Source of the DNA: Actinomycetota bacterium
Lineage (GTDB): Bacteria; Actinomycetota; Actinomycetes; Nanopelagicales; Nanopelagicaceae
Length of the DNA stretch: 34,603 nucleotides
Assembly: GCA_947505195.1 (NCBI GenBank)
Contig: CANNIM010000003.1
Coordinates: 1-34,603, forward strand
Direction of reading: 5' to 3'
Position 1 is the first letter of the stretch. Every line of letters starts with the position of its first letter. The translations under genes were made by a program, and so were the position numbers. Below are positions 8,707 to 19,379 of this stretch, in pieces. Under the pieces are notes generated by a model. It ran no database searches. It saw only the letters and a list, made by a program, of their open reading frames with translations, and was not told the origin of the DNA.

Positions 8707-9513
8707 ATGTACAGCACATTTTTAATAGCTCTGCGTGAAGGCCTAGAGGCCGCACTTATCATCGGAATCCTTGTTGCTTATTTGGTTAAATCAAACCAGC
8801 GCAAATCACTTCCCGCGCTTTGGACCGGAGTCAGCGTCGCCATTGTGGCTAGCCTGGTTTTTGGTGCTTTCTTATCTTTCACTTCCACTCAACTTTCTGA
8901 AGCCGGGGAACAAATGTTTGCCGGAACAACTTCACTTGTTGCGGTAATTCTTGTTACCTATATGGTTTTTTGGATGAAGCGAGTTGCACGCGGATTAAAG
9001 AGCGATCTGCAAGGAAAAATTGAATATGCAATGCCACTAGGCAAAATAGCTTTGATCTCTGCAGCCTTCTTCGCAGTTGCACGCGAGGGCCTAGAAACAG
9101 CGCTCTTTGTATACTCTAACTTTAAAACTGTTTCTGACGATTCCTCTCCTACGATTGGATTAATTCTCGGACTAGCACTAGCGGTTCTGTTAGGTATCGC
9201 AATTTACCGCGGCAGCTTAAAGATTAATTTAGGAAAATTTTTTACAATCACAGGTATCGCACTAATCGTTATCGCAGCTGGAGTTCTTTCTTATGCGATT
9301 CACGAATTTCAAGAGTTTGGCGCACTGCCGGGTGAAGATTCATATGTTTGGAATTGGGTTAATGCCGATCCAACGATCACAACGCTACTTTCAGGAACTA
9401 TCGGAATTAGCACCAAAATCTCCTGGTTGCAGTTGGTCGTCTGGGCGATTTACTTAACCGTGACCTTGCGCGCATACTTAGCACCGAAGAAAGTTCTAGT
9501 CTCTAACGCTTAA
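8707..9513 (+). CDS. FTR1 family iron permease (EfeU-like)
   Basis: Two REGLE motifs (ALREGLEAALIIGIL and VAREGLETALFVY) in a ~7-TM protein. Confidence 0.9.
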   Translation: MYSTFLIALREGLEAALIIGILVAYLVKSNQRKSLPALWTGVSVAIVASLVFGAFLSFTSTQLSEAGEQMFAGTTSLVAVILVTYMVFWMKRVARGLKSDLQGKIEYAMPLGKIALISAAFFAVAREGLETALFVYSNFKTVSDDSSPTIGLILGLALAVLLGIAIYRGSLKINLGKFFTITGIALIVIAAGVLSYAIHEFQEFGALPGEDSYVWNWVNADPTITTLLSGTIGISTKISWLQLVVWAIYLTVTLRAYLAPKKVLVSNA

Positions 9514-9537
9514 ATTTCGGGCCTTCTTCCAATTTTT

Positions 9538-9584
9538 CCTACTGACGGGTAACATTACGGGAACATAAACCGTATTTCAGTAGG
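9538..9584 (+). promoter_or_regulatory. Nested inverted repeat upstream of thiolase, covering the ribosome-binding site
   Basis: CCTACTGA (9538-9545) / TCAGTAGG (9577-9584) perfect 8-bp inverted repeat, enclosing TACGG-N9-CCGTA; the 3' arm includes the AGG of the Shine-Dalgarno TAGGAG. Confidence 0.5.
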
Positions 9585-9592
9585 AGCCATTC

Positions 9593-10786
9593 ATGAGTGA
9601 GCGCGTAGTTCTAGTTGATGCCGTCCGATCCCCTTTTGGTAAAGCTGGCAGTTTGTACTCTGAAACCAGAGCCGATGACATCATGGTGCGAATCTTGCGC
9701 GGCCTCTTAGAGCGAAATCCAAAAGTTTCACCAGCGTTAATTGATGATGTTGCAATCGCCGCGGCTACTCAAACTGGCGATCAAGGTATGAATATTGGGC
9801 GAAGCGTCTCTCTGCTCGCAGGAATTCCAAATAGCGTTCCAGGTTATTCAATTGACCGTTGGTGCGCGGGTGCATTAACTGCAGTAACAACAGTTTCCGG
9901 AGCCATCGCAATGGGACAGTATGACTTTGCAATTGCTGGCGGCGTTGAACATATGGGACACCATCCAATGGGTGAAGGCATGGATCCAAATCCTCGTTAC
10001 TTAGCTGAAAAATTAGTTGATACCGATGCGCTTCAAATGGGAATGACTGCTGAAAGATTGCATGACAAATTTCCACATCTAACTAAAGCTCGCGCAGATG
10101 CGTATGCAGTTGCATCACAGAATAAAACTGCTGCTGCCTACTCGTCCGGAAAAATTCAACGAGATTTAATTCCGGTTGCAGTTCGATCTGTAGAACTCGG
10201 ATGGGGCGTTGCCACAGTTGATGAACCTCCTCGTCCTGGAACAACAGTTGAAGCACTCGGTGCGCTAAAGACACCATTTCGTCCAATGGGAAATGTGACT
10301 GCTGGAAATGCTGCAGGGTTAAATGACGGTGCAACCGCAGCAATCCTTGCTAGTGAATCCAAAGCAAAGGAACTTGGTCTAACTATCAAAGCTAAATTAG
10401 TTTCATTTGCATTTGCTGGAGTTGAACCAGAGATCATGGGATATGGGCCAGTCCCAAGCACAATCAAAGCGCTCTCAAAAGCCGGTTTAAGTATTGAAGA
10501 TATCGGCCTATTTGAAATCAATGAAGCTTTTGCTATTCAAGTGCTCTCGTTCTTAGATCACTTTGGAATTGCTGACGATGATCCCAGAGTGAATCTCTAT
10601 GGCGGTGCTATCGCAGTCGGACACCCACTTGCATCATCAGGCGTTCGTTTGATGATTAATTTAGCTCGTGGTTTTGAAGAACATCCAGAAGTTAAATATG
10701 GCGTGACCACGATGTGTATCGGGCTTGGTATGGGTGGAACAGTAATTTGGGAGAACCCACATTTTGCTGGAAAGGCTGGCAAATAA
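9593..10786 (+). CDS. Thiolase family protein / acetyl-CoA C-acyltransferase
   Basis: VLVDAVRSPFGKAG, SIDRWCAGALTAVTTVSGAIAMGQYDFAIAGGVEHMGHHPMG, NEAFAIQVLSF, GGAIAVGHPLASSGVR, TMCIGLGMGGTVIWE. Confidence 0.95.
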   Translation: MSERVVLVDAVRSPFGKAGSLYSETRADDIMVRILRGLLERNPKVSPALIDDVAIAAATQTGDQGMNIGRSVSLLAGIPNSVPGYSIDRWCAGALTAVTTVSGAIAMGQYDFAIAGGVEHMGHHPMGEGMDPNPRYLAEKLVDTDALQMGMTAERLHDKFPHLTKARADAYAVASQNKTAAAYSSGKIQRDLIPVAVRSVELGWGVATVDEPPRPGTTVEALGALKTPFRPMGNVTAGNAAGLNDGATAAILASESKAKELGLTIKAKLVSFAFAGVEPEIMGYGPVPSTIKALSKAGLSIEDIGLFEINEAFAIQVLSFLDHFGIADDDPRVNLYGGAIAVGHPLASSGVRLMINLARGFEEHPEVKYGVTTMCIGLGMGGTVIWENPHFAGKAGK

Positions 10787-12894
10787 TGAGCGAAATAAAG
10801 TTACCGGAAGGCGCACCGGACGAAGTAATAACTGCTGCCCATGTTAGAGAGATTGATTTAACGCTATTTGGGCACAACGGAAGCATCTCGCTGATTACTT
10901 TAGATAACGGTATGGACCACAATCGTCCTAATACTTTCGGTCCACAATCACTTGCCTCTTTAAACGAAGCGATCAAAGTTGCAGAAGCCAGTTCATCAAT
11001 CGCAATTGCAATTACTGGAAAGCCATTCATCTTTGCAGCTGGCGCCGATCTTTCGGCTCTATCATTTTTAAATGATCGCGAACAAGCCCTAGCAATTGGA
11101 AAACTTGGCCACGATGTTTTCCGTAGGCTCGGCGAAAGTTCCAAGCCAACATTCGCATTTGTAAATGGCTTAGCTCTAGGTGGTGGGCTCGAGGTCGCCT
11201 TACATTGCAGATATCGAACTGTTGCAACTACAGCATTTACCGCGCTCCCTGAAGTATTTCTTGGCTTAGTTCCTGGCTGGGGCGGCGCAACTATCTTGCC
11301 TAAATTGATTGGACCTAAGAACGCAGTTCAAGTAATCATTTTAAACGCGCTAAATAACAACACAATGATGAAGTCGAAAGAAGCATTAGCCCTTGGTGTT
11401 GTTGATGCAGTATTTGAGCCAGCAGATTTCATCGAGAACTCAATCAAATTTGCAGTTGCAGTATTAAATGGTTCGATGAAAATTGATCGTAAAGATTTTA
11501 CAAAAGATGAAAACGAATGGACCGAGGCTATTAATACTGGCAAAGCTGCCGTAGCCAAGAAATTCGGGGGCGCAGAGATTCCGCAAGCGATAAAGGCCCT
11601 AGATTTAATCGCAGCCGCAAGAACAAATACTTTGGGTGCTGGTTTTGGCGCCGAGGATCAGGAGCTTGCAAATCTTACGATGAACGATCCGCTCCGTGCC
11701 TCCTTATATGCATTTAACTTAATTCAAAAGAAGCGAAAGAAAGTAGAAGGCGCACCTAAGCCGGCCCTGGCTCGTAAGGTAAGTAAAGTTGGCGTGGTTG
11801 GTGCCGGCCTCATGGCCTCCCAACTCGCTCTAATTATTCTGCGCAATTTAAAGGTCCCAGTAGTGATTACTGATCTTGATCAAGAACGAATAGATAAAGG
11901 CCTTGCATATATCCGCGGTGAACTAACGAAACTAGTCGAGAAGAAACGCATGAGCCCAGAGAGTGCAGCACGACTCTCATCTCTGGTTTCTGGCTCAACA
12001 GATAAATCAATTTTTGCTGACGCCTCATTCGTAATTGAAGCAATATTTGAAGAGCTCGAACTAAAGCAGAAGTTATTCAAAGAGCTTGAAAAAATTGTTT
12101 CTACCGAGTGCATTCTGGCTACAAATACCTCTTCGCTATCAGTAACGAAGATGTCCGAAGGGCTTGCAAACCCGGAACGAGTTATTGGCTTCCACTTCTT
12201 TAATCCTGTTGCAATTATGCCGTTGCTCGAAATTGCTAGAACGCCAGCGACGGATGATGCGACAACGGCGACCGCAGTTGCAATCGGAAAAGAACTTAAG
12301 AAAACAATGGTTATCGTAAAAGACTCCCCAGCATTCGTTGTTAATCGCCTACTAACTCGATTCATGGGCGAGATAACTGATGCGATTGATGAAGGAACTC
12401 CCCCAGATGTTGCAGATTCGGCAATGAAGCCGCTCGGTCTGCCAATGACCTCTCTTGAACTTCTTGGATTAGTGGGACCTGGAGTGGCGCTACATGTAGC
12501 AGAAACACTTCATAAAAGCCTTGGTGATCGCTATCGCATTTCTCCAACAATGCAGGCCTTCGTAAAAGAAGGAGTTAAAACTTTCTACATCAAAGATGAC
12601 AAGGGTGGATTGAATCCAAATCCCGCTGCACTCACACTAATTAAAGCGGGCAATAAAGCATCGACTTCTGATCAAGTTCGAATCCGAGCGTTAAAGGCTT
12701 TAGCAAGTGAAGCACGCCTGATGCTAGATGAAGGCGTTGTATCAACCGCGGCTGAAATCGATATTTGTATGCTGCTTGGTTGTGGCTGGCCACTTCATCT
12801 TGGTGGAGTTTTGCCTTACCTAGATCGAACAGGAATAAGCGAAGAAGTTAGCGGTCAGCGCTTTCATCCGGCTGGCGTTGCTTCGCTTTCGTAA
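10786..12894 (+). CDS. Bifunctional enoyl-CoA hydratase / 3-hydroxyacyl-CoA dehydrogenase (FadB/FadJ type)
   Basis: Crotonase motif [10 protein letters not shown]...[23 protein letters not shown]-binding [19 protein letters not shown] and [19 protein letters not shown] at 10786 overlaps the thiolase TAA (TAATG), so preferred over the 10714 ORF start. Confidence 0.94.
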   Translation: MSEIKLPEGAPDEVITAAHVREIDLTLFGHNGSISLITLDNGMDHNRPNTFGPQSLASLNEAIKVAEASSSIAIAITGKPFIFAAGADLSALSFLNDREQALAIGKLGHDVFRRLGESSKPTFAFVNGLALGGGLEVALHCRYRTVATTAFTALPEVFLGLVPGWGGATILPKLIGPKNAVQVIILNALNNNTMMKSKEALALGVVDAVFEPADFIENSIKFAVAVLNGSMKIDRKDFTKDENEWTEAINTGKAAVAKKFGGAEIPQAIKALDLIAAARTNTLGAGFGAEDQELANLTMNDPLRASLYAFNLIQKKRKKVEGAPKPALARKVSKVGVVGAGLMASQLALIILRNLKVPVVITDLDQERIDKGLAYIRGELTKLVEKKRMSPESAARLSSLVSGSTDKSIFADASFVIEAIFEELELKQKLFKELEKIVSTECILATNTSSLSVTKMSEGLANPERVIGFHFFNPVAIMPLLEIARTPATDDATTATAVAIGKELKKTMVIVKDSPAFVVNRLLTRFMGEITDAIDEGTPPDVADSAMKPLGLPMTSLELLGLVGPGVALHVAETLHKSLGDRYRISPTMQAFVKEGVKTFYIKDDKGGLNPNPAALTLIKAGNKASTSDQVRIRALKALASEARLMLDEGVVSTAAEIDICMLLGCGWPLHLGGVLPYLDRTGISEEVSGQRFHPAGVASLS

Positions 12895-14788
12895 TTTCAT
12901 TTACTAAATTATCTTTAAGTGAACTGCTCCAGGCTACTAATTGATGAGCAATATTCTGCGCCGTCATTCCTAGATCTGCCAAAATTTCTCCACGCTTTGA
13001 ATGCTCGATAAATTCAAGTGGTACACCTATCGAATGAATCGGAACATCTAAATCAGCATCTCTAAACATTTCTGAAATGGTGCTCGCTATTCCACCATGT
13101 CGAATTCCATCTTCAACTACGACAACCGATATATATCGTTGTGCCATTGTCAGCAAGCTCTTAGGAAGAGGCTTAACCCAACGCGGGTCAACAACAGTTA
13201 CCCCGACGCCCTCGCGATAGGCCTGTGAGGCGGCTTCAACACAAATCTTTGCCATTGCTCCGACGCTGACCAATAGAACATCTGCGCTCTCACCGCGATA
13301 TAAGACATCGATGCCATCACGACGCTCGAACGCTGGAATATCGGCACCCACCGGACCCTTAGGAAAACGAATCAAAGATGGTGCATCTGAAATATTAAGC
13401 GCTTCATTTAACGTTTCTCTAAGAATTGCACCATCTCTTGGTGCGGCAACATGCAGAGTTGGAACTATTCCGGTTAACGCTAAATCCCAAATACCGTGAT
13501 GTGAGGGTCCATCATCGCCAGTAATTCCGGCACGATCCAGAACAAAAGTTACACCGGCCTTATGCAGCGCTACATCGAGAAGTAACTGATCAAATGCACG
13601 ATTCAAGAATGTCGAATAAATGGCAACGACTGGATGCAATCCGGTGAATGCTAGCCCAGCGGCACTTGTTGTTGCATGTTGTTCAGCGATTCCTACATCG
13701 AGCGCGCGCTTTGGGAATTTCTCTGCGAACTTGTCTAAACCAGTTGGTCCAAGCATCGCTGCTGTTATCGCAACAATATCTTCACGCTTGGTACCAATTT
13801 CACAAATCTCATCAGAGAAAACACTGGTCCAATTAGGGACCGACTTAGCAACTGGGATGCCAGTTTCAGGATTTACTACCCCAACTGCATGAAATTTTTC
13901 TGCGGAGTCATTGATTGCAGGTGCATGACCTCGGCCTTTTTCAGTGATTACATGAACTAATACCGGTGCGCCAAAATTCTTTGCCTGCAAAAGCGCGCTC
14001 TCCATTGCTTCAATGTTGTGGCCATCAATCGGGCCAACGTATTTAAGACCTAAATCTTCAAACATTCCTTGTGGCGCAACAATGTCTTTTATGCCCTTTT
14101 TAACGCCGTGCAGAGTTTCATAAATCGGACCACCAACAACTGGAGTCTTTTCAAGGACGCCCTTGCCCCAATCCAAGAATTTTTCATAGCCACTTGTTGT
14201 GCGAAGGGTGGAGAGATAGGTTGCAAGTCCGCCAATAGTTGGTGAATAAGAACGTTCATTGTCATTTACAACAATTACCAGTTTCAATTCGTCGCTCGAT
14301 GCAATGTTGTTTAAAGCTTCCCATGACATACCACCTGTGAGCGCACCGTCTCCAACAACACAGACAACGGTCTTATCTAGATCGCCTTTAATTAAATTTC
14401 CGCGAGCAACGCCATCTGACCAAGATAAGGAAGTAGATGCATGTGAATTTTCAACGACGTCATGTTCGCTCTCCAAGCGATTTGGATATCCAGAGATTCC
14501 CCCACGTTGGCGCAATTTATCAAAGCCAGATACCCGGCCAGTCAATAATTTATGAACATAACTTTGATGTCCGGTATCGAAAATAATCGTGTCTTTCGGA
14601 GATTCAAATGTTCTGTGAATCGCAATCGTTAACTCAACTACGCCAAGATTTGGCCCTAGATGTCCACCACTTTTAGAGACTTTTTCAATTAGAAAGTCGC
14701 GAATTTCGGCTGATAATTCAGCTAACTGTGAATGCGAAAGCTTCGCCAAATCTGCAGGCGACGCAATACTTTCTAGGTGCTTCAACAT
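12848..14788 (-). CDS. dxs: 1-deoxy-D-xylulose-5-phosphate synthase
   Basis: [74 protein letters not shown]. Confidence 0.97.
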   Translation of the reverse strand: MLKHLESIASPADLAKLSHSQLAELSAEIRDFLIEKVSKSGGHLGPNLGVVELTIAIHRTFESPKDTIIFDTGHQSYVHKLLTGRVSGFDKLRQRGGISGYPNRLESEHDVVENSHASTSLSWSDGVARGNLIKGDLDKTVVCVVGDGALTGGMSWEALNNIASSDELKLVIVVNDNERSYSPTIGGLATYLSTLRTTSGYEKFLDWGKGVLEKTPVVGGPIYETLHGVKKGIKDIVAPQGMFEDLGLKYVGPIDGHNIEAMESALLQAKNFGAPVLVHVITEKGRGHAPAINDSAEKFHAVGVVNPETGIPVAKSVPNWTSVFSDEICEIGTKREDIVAITAAMLGPTGLDKFAEKFPKRALDVGIAEQHATTSAAGLAFTGLHPVVAIYSTFLNRAFDQLLLDVALHKAGVTFVLDRAGITGDDGPSHHGIWDLALTGIVPTLHVAAPRDGAILRETLNEALNISDAPSLIRFPKGPVGADIPAFERRDGIDVLYRGESADVLLVSVGAMAKICVEAASQAYREGVGVTVVDPRWVKPLPKSLLTMAQRYISVVVVEDGIRHGGIASTISEMFRDADLDVPIHSIGVPLEFIEHSKRGEILADLGMTAQNIAHQLVAWSSSLKDNLVNEITKAKQRQPDESADR

Positions 14789-14816
14789 CGTCGTAGTCTA
14801 GAGCAAGCCCTATTTT

Positions 14817-17471
14817 TTAGAGTAGTGAACGCAGCACAAATTGCATGATGCCGCCATGGCGGAAGTAATCGGCTTCTCCTGGGGTATCAATTCGAACTAC
14901 CGCCTCGAAACTCGCCTCGCCCGCAATCACCTTAAGAACCTTTGGAACTCCCCCACTGTTTAGCGCTTCGATTCCAAGGACAGAAAATTCTTCACTGCCA
15001 TTCAATCCAAGTGACACCGCATTTGTTCCGGCAGGGAATTGAAGTGGCAGCACTCCCATTCCAATTAAGTTTGATCTATGAATTCTTTCAAATGATTCTG
15101 CAATAACTACTTTAACTCCAAGCAACGCAGTCCCTTTAGCGGCCCAGTCACGTGATGAGCCAGATCCATACTCTTTGCCAGCAAGAATTACTAATGGAAT
15201 CTTTGCAGCTTGATAGGCCATTGATGCATCGTAAATAGTTGATTGTGCGCCACCATCTAAGAAATTCTTTGTGAAGCCACCTTCAACTCCATCAAGCAAC
15301 AAATTCTTTAGGCGAATATTTGCAAATGTTCCACGAATCATCACTTCGTGATTACCGCGACGAGATCCATATGAGTTGAAATCTGCGCGATCAATTCCGT
15401 GCTCTGCCAAATATTTTCCAGCAGGTGAATCAGCTTTGATATTTCCGGCAGGCGAGATGTGATCAGTTGTAACGGAATCGCCAAGAATTGCCATCACACG
15501 TGCCTTTGCAATGTCTTTCAATGGTTCTGGATTTCTCGGCATGCCCTCGAAGTAAGGAGGTTTGCGCACATAGGTAGATTTAAGATCCCAGTCAAAAACT
15601 TTTCCAGTAGGTGTATCGAGAGATTTCCAACGATGATCGCCTTCAAATACAGTTGCATAATCTTTAGTGAACATCTCAGATGAAATCGAAGAATCAACAA
15701 CGCTCTGGATTTCCGCACTCGTTGGCCAAATATCTTTTAGATAGACCGCATTACCTGCTAAATCATTACCGATTGGATCACTTTCAAAATCATGGTCCAT
15801 GGTTCCGGCTAGCGCATATGCAACAACCAGGGGTGGTGAAGCCAGGTAGTTCATCTTTACATCTGGGCTGATGCGCCCTTCAAAGTTTCTATTTCCAGAT
15901 AGGACCGCTGTTACCGCTAAATCATTTTCATTTATCGCTTTGCTAACCTCAAATGGGAGTGGGCCGGAGTTGCCGATACAAGTTACACAACCATAACCAA
16001 CCAAGTTAAAGCCAAGCTGTTCCATATATGTAGTCAAGCCTGCACGATCATAATAGTCTGTCACAACTTTTGATCCTGGGGCGAGAGTTGTTTTCACCCA
16101 AGGTTTACTGCGTAAACCTTTTTCAACGGCCCTCTTTGCGAGAAGGGCTGCGCCAATCATGACACTTGGGTTCGAAGTATTTGTGCAAGATGTAATAGAT
16201 GCGATTACTACTGCGCCATTTGAAACTGAGGTAGCGCTGCCATTAAGTGAGATATCTACCGGTGATTTTGCAGTCTTATCGGTGAAATAAGTAGGAACGA
16301 TTTTTTCGAAAGCTGCTTTTGAATTAGAGAGTTCTATTCGATCTTGTGGGCGTTTCGGTCCGGCGATTGAGGGAACAATTGTTGCTAAATCTAATTCCAG
16401 AGTTTCAGAGTAACGAGGAACTTCATTTGGGTCATGCCAAAGTCCGACGCACTTTGCATACTCTTCTACCAAAGCAAGTTGCTCAGCACTTCTGCCAGTG
16501 AGAGCCAAGTAACGAATAGTTTCCTCATCAATTGGGAAAATTGCACAAGTTGAACCGTATTCCGGTGACATATTTCCGATTGTTGTCCGATTTGCCATCG
16601 GAAGCGCAGTTACTCCGGGGCCACAAAATTCTACAAACTTTCCAACGACGCCATGCTTGCGAAGAGCTTGCGTAATTGTGAGAACTAAATCAGTGGCTGT
16701 TGTACCTACTGGAAGTTTGCCGTTTAATTTAAAGCCAACTACTCGTGGAATAAGCATTGAAACAGGTTGGCCGAGAAGCGCTGCTTCAGCTTCAATCCCA
16801 CCAACGCCCCAACCCAATACACCTAGACCGTTAACCATGGTCGTGTGTGAATCAGTTCCTACTACGGTATCTGGATATGCACGGAGCACACCATTTACAT
16901 TTCGCGTCATAATTACTCGCGCCAAATATTCAATATTTACTTGGTGAACAATTCCAGTTCCAGGTGGAACAACTTTGAACTCATCAAATGCGCTCTGTCC
17001 CCAGCGCAAAAATCTATAGCGCTCTTGATTGCGCTGATATTCAATATCGGTATTCTCTTCAAAAGATGTTGTGGTTCCAAATTTATCTGCAATAACAGAG
17101 TGATCAATCACTAGCTCTGCTGGAGCGAGTGGGTTCACCTTTGCGGGATCTCCACCTAAATCGACGATTGCTTCTCTCATCGTTGCTAGATCTACGATGC
17201 ACGGAACTCCAGTGAAATCTTGCATGATTACACGTGCGGGCGTGAACTGAATTTCAGTATCGGGCTCAGAATCTGGATTCCAATTTGCAAGTGCTTCTAT
17301 TTGAGCAGAAGTTATATTCGCGCCATCTTCAGTGCGGAGTAAATTCTCGAGTAAAACTTTTAAGCTAAATGGAAGCGTCTTTGCCGCTGGCAACTTAGTG
17401 ATATCAAAGATTTCGTATCTCTTACCTGATACTTCAATTTCAACCTTAGCGCCAAAAGAATTTTTACTCAT
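14817..17471 (-). CDS. acnA: Aconitate hydratase
   Basis: [94 protein letters not shown]. Confidence 0.97.
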   Translation of the reverse strand: MSKNSFGAKVEIEVSGKRYEIFDITKLPAAKTLPFSLKVLLENLLRTEDGANITSAQIEALANWNPDSEPDTEIQFTPARVIMQDFTGVPCIVDLATMREAIVDLGGDPAKVNPLAPAELVIDHSVIADKFGTTTSFEENTDIEYQRNQERYRFLRWGQSAFDEFKVVPPGTGIVHQVNIEYLARVIMTRNVNGVLRAYPDTVVGTDSHTTMVNGLGVLGWGVGGIEAEAALLGQPVSMLIPRVVGFKLNGKLPVGTTATDLVLTITQALRKHGVVGKFVEFCGPGVTALPMANRTTIGNMSPEYGSTCAIFPIDEETIRYLALTGRSAEQLALVEEYAKCVGLWHDPNEVPRYSETLELDLATIVPSIAGPKRPQDRIELSNSKAAFEKIVPTYFTDKTAKSPVDISLNGSATSVSNGAVVIASITSCTNTSNPSVMIGAALLAKRAVEKGLRSKPWVKTTLAPGSKVVTDYYDRAGLTTYMEQLGFNLVGYGCVTCIGNSGPLPFEVSKAINENDLAVTAVLSGNRNFEGRISPDVKMNYLASPPLVVAYALAGTMDHDFESDPIGNDLAGNAVYLKDIWPTSAEIQSVVDSSISSEMFTKDYATVFEGDHRWKSLDTPTGKVFDWDLKSTYVRKPPYFEGMPRNPEPLKDIAKARVMAILGDSVTTDHISPAGNIKADSPAGKYLAEHGIDRADFNSYGSRRGNHEVMIRGTFANIRLKNLLLDGVEGGFTKNFLDGGAQSTIYDASMAYQAAKIPLVILAGKEYGSGSSRDWAAKGTALLGVKVVIAESFERIHRSNLIGMGVLPLQFPAGTNAVSLGLNGSEEFSVLGIEALNSGGVPKVLKVIAGEASFEAVVRIDTPGEADYFRHGGIMQFVLRSLL

Positions 17472-17480
17472 GGCCGCATC

Positions 17481-18680
17481 TTAACCGAGGGTAAAGCGAG
17501 CCACACATTCCACGTGGTGGGTCATCGGAAATAGGTCGAAGCCAACGATGTGATCTAGGTGATAACCGCCCTCTTCGAGTTGCTTGGCATCTCTTGCGAG
17601 CGAAGCAGGGTCGCATGAAACATAAACAATTGTCCGTGGCTTTTTAGCCATCATCTGCTTGACAACCATTTCACCGGCGCCGGTACGTGGCGGATCTAAC
17701 AAAATAACATCAATCCGATTAATCAGTGGCAGCTTCTGTTCCACTCGACCGGAATGAATCATTACATTTTTCTTCTTGTCGAAAATTTTAAGTGCATCCT
17801 GGGTCGCTCGATGGCTTGATTCAATTAGGTGGACTTTGCCGATGTCGCCGACATCTTCCGATATTGGGGCGGTGAATAAGCCAACGCCACCATAAAGATC
17901 GCAGACTTGATCTCCGGGGCGAAGTGCCAATAAATCCATAACTAATTTTGAGAGTGTCTCTGGCGCTGCTTTGTGGCTCTGCCAGAAAGAGGTTGGTGAT
18001 ATTTCAAAAGTATGTTCACCAACTACCTCGTGCAATTGTGTTGGTCCAGAAATACTGCGTCCACCTCTGAAAACATTTCGCTCGCCAGAATTGGATACTG
18101 CAACTTCTAACCGATCGTCGCCTTTCCAATTTCGCGAGAACATTGTTGGATCATTTATAGCCTCAACAGCAATTAGGCACTTATCAATCTCAGTAACCTC
18201 TTTGCTGCGCGCAGAGAAGAGCCCAGGCTTGCCATTCTTTGAAATCGAAAAGTCCATTCGGGTCCGCCAGTGCAGACCATCCTTTGGTTCAACTGAAATT
18301 ACATCAAGATCGATTTCGATTCTGCCAAGACGGGAGAATTGTTCACGAATTACCGAACGCTTTAATTCACTCTGTTTTGTAATATCAATGTGCTGGAAAT
18401 CGCAACCACCGCAACCACCAGGAACTGCATACTTGCAGGGTGGAACTACGCGATCTTCAGATGCCTTAATAATTTCTACTGCATCGCCACGTGCTAATTT
18501 CGAAGATACCGATGTTATTTCTACGACAGCTTCTTCTCCAGTGATTCCATAACGAACAAAAATTACCTGGCCCTTATGGCGCGCAATAAAATGGCCGCCA
18601 TGCGCAATGGGTCCAATTTCTACCGTTATCCGGTCGCCTACTTTTAATAAACTTTCGGCGTTTCCTATTTTGGATTCCAT
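17481..18680 (-). CDS. Class I SAM-dependent RNA methyltransferase with TRAM domain (TrmA/RlmD-like)
   Basis: N-terminal TRAM-like GDRITVEIGPIAHGGHFIARHKGQVIFVRYGI; Fe-S cysteines CKYAVPGGCGGCDFQH; VCDLYGGVGLFTAPI; LLDPPRTGAG; YVSCDPASLARD. Confidence 0.92.
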   Translation of the reverse strand: MESKIGNAESLLKVGDRITVEIGPIAHGGHFIARHKGQVIFVRYGITGEEAVVEITSVSSKLARGDAVEIIKASEDRVVPPCKYAVPGGCGGCDFQHIDITKQSELKRSVIREQFSRLGRIEIDLDVISVEPKDGLHWRTRMDFSISKNGKPGLFSARSKEVTEIDKCLIAVEAINDPTMFSRNWKGDDRLEVAVSNSGERNVFRGGRSISGPTQLHEVVGEHTFEISPTSFWQSHKAAPETLSKLVMDLLALRPGDQVCDLYGGVGLFTAPISEDVGDIGKVHLIESSHRATQDALKIFDKKKNVMIHSGRVEQKLPLINRIDVILLDPPRTGAGEMVVKQMMAKKPRTIVYVSCDPASLARDAKQLEEGGYHLDHIVGFDLFPMTHHVECVARFTLG

Positions 18681-18711
18681 AGATGAACCTTAAGGGTGTA
18701 AGTTGTACTTC

Positions 18712-19374
18712 GTGCACGTAGTGATTATGGGTTGCGGTCGAGTCGGTTCTGGTTTAGCCATAGATTTAGAGGCAACCGGCCATTCAGTATCAATAATTGA
18801 CCAGAATCAAGAGGCATTTCGCAGATTGGGTCCAAATTTTAAAGGCGAAACAATCGCTGGCGTCGGCTTCGATCGAGATATTTTGCTCGCAGCCGGAATC
18901 GAAAAAGCCGATGCTTTCGCTGCAGTTTCCAATGGTGATAATTCAAATATTCTTGCGGCGCGCGTTGCTCGTGAGACTTATGGCGTTAAGAAAGTTGTTG
19001 CACGTATTTACGATCCTGCTCGCGCAGAAATTTATCAACGTCTTGGTATTCCTACTGTGGCCACAGTTCTTTGGACGACAGATCAGATTATTCGTCGACT
19101 TGCCCCAGAAGGCTCACGTTCAGAGTGGCGCGATGCAAGTGGCGCAGTTCAATTGTGCGAAGTACATGTTCACAGTGATTGGTTTGGACAACCGGTCTCA
19201 CTTATTGAAACTTCTACAAAAGTCCGAGTTGCATTCATTACTCGATTAGGCGAAGGAATGATTCCTACTGAAAACACCGCGCTCCAAGAGGGCGACTTGG
19301 TTCATGTAATGGTTACGGATTCTGATCTCGCAGGGGTCGAAGCCACTCTCGCTAAATCTCCGAAAGAGGCTTAA
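18712..19374 (+). CDS. TrkA family potassium uptake protein (RCK N/C domains), first copy
   Basis: (M)HVVIMGCGRVGSGLAIDLEATGHSVSIIDQNQEAFRRL; GTG at 18712 preferred by similarity to the usual MHVVIMGCGRVGS start; ORF open to 18703. Confidence 0.9.
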   Translation: MHVVIMGCGRVGSGLAIDLEATGHSVSIIDQNQEAFRRLGPNFKGETIAGVGFDRDILLAAGIEKADAFAAVSNGDNSNILAARVARETYGVKKVVARIYDPARAEIYQRLGIPTVATVLWTTDQIIRRLAPEGSRSEWRDASGAVQLCEVHVHSDWFGQPVSLIETSTKVRVAFITRLGEGMIPTENTALQEGDLVHVMVTDSDLAGVEATLAKSPKEA

Positions 19375-19379
19375 TCAAT

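Noticed and set aside
17971-18552. 193-aa ORF on the + strand
   Set aside because: Antisense to the well-supported TRAM methyltransferase; no domain signature and no independent evidence of coding.
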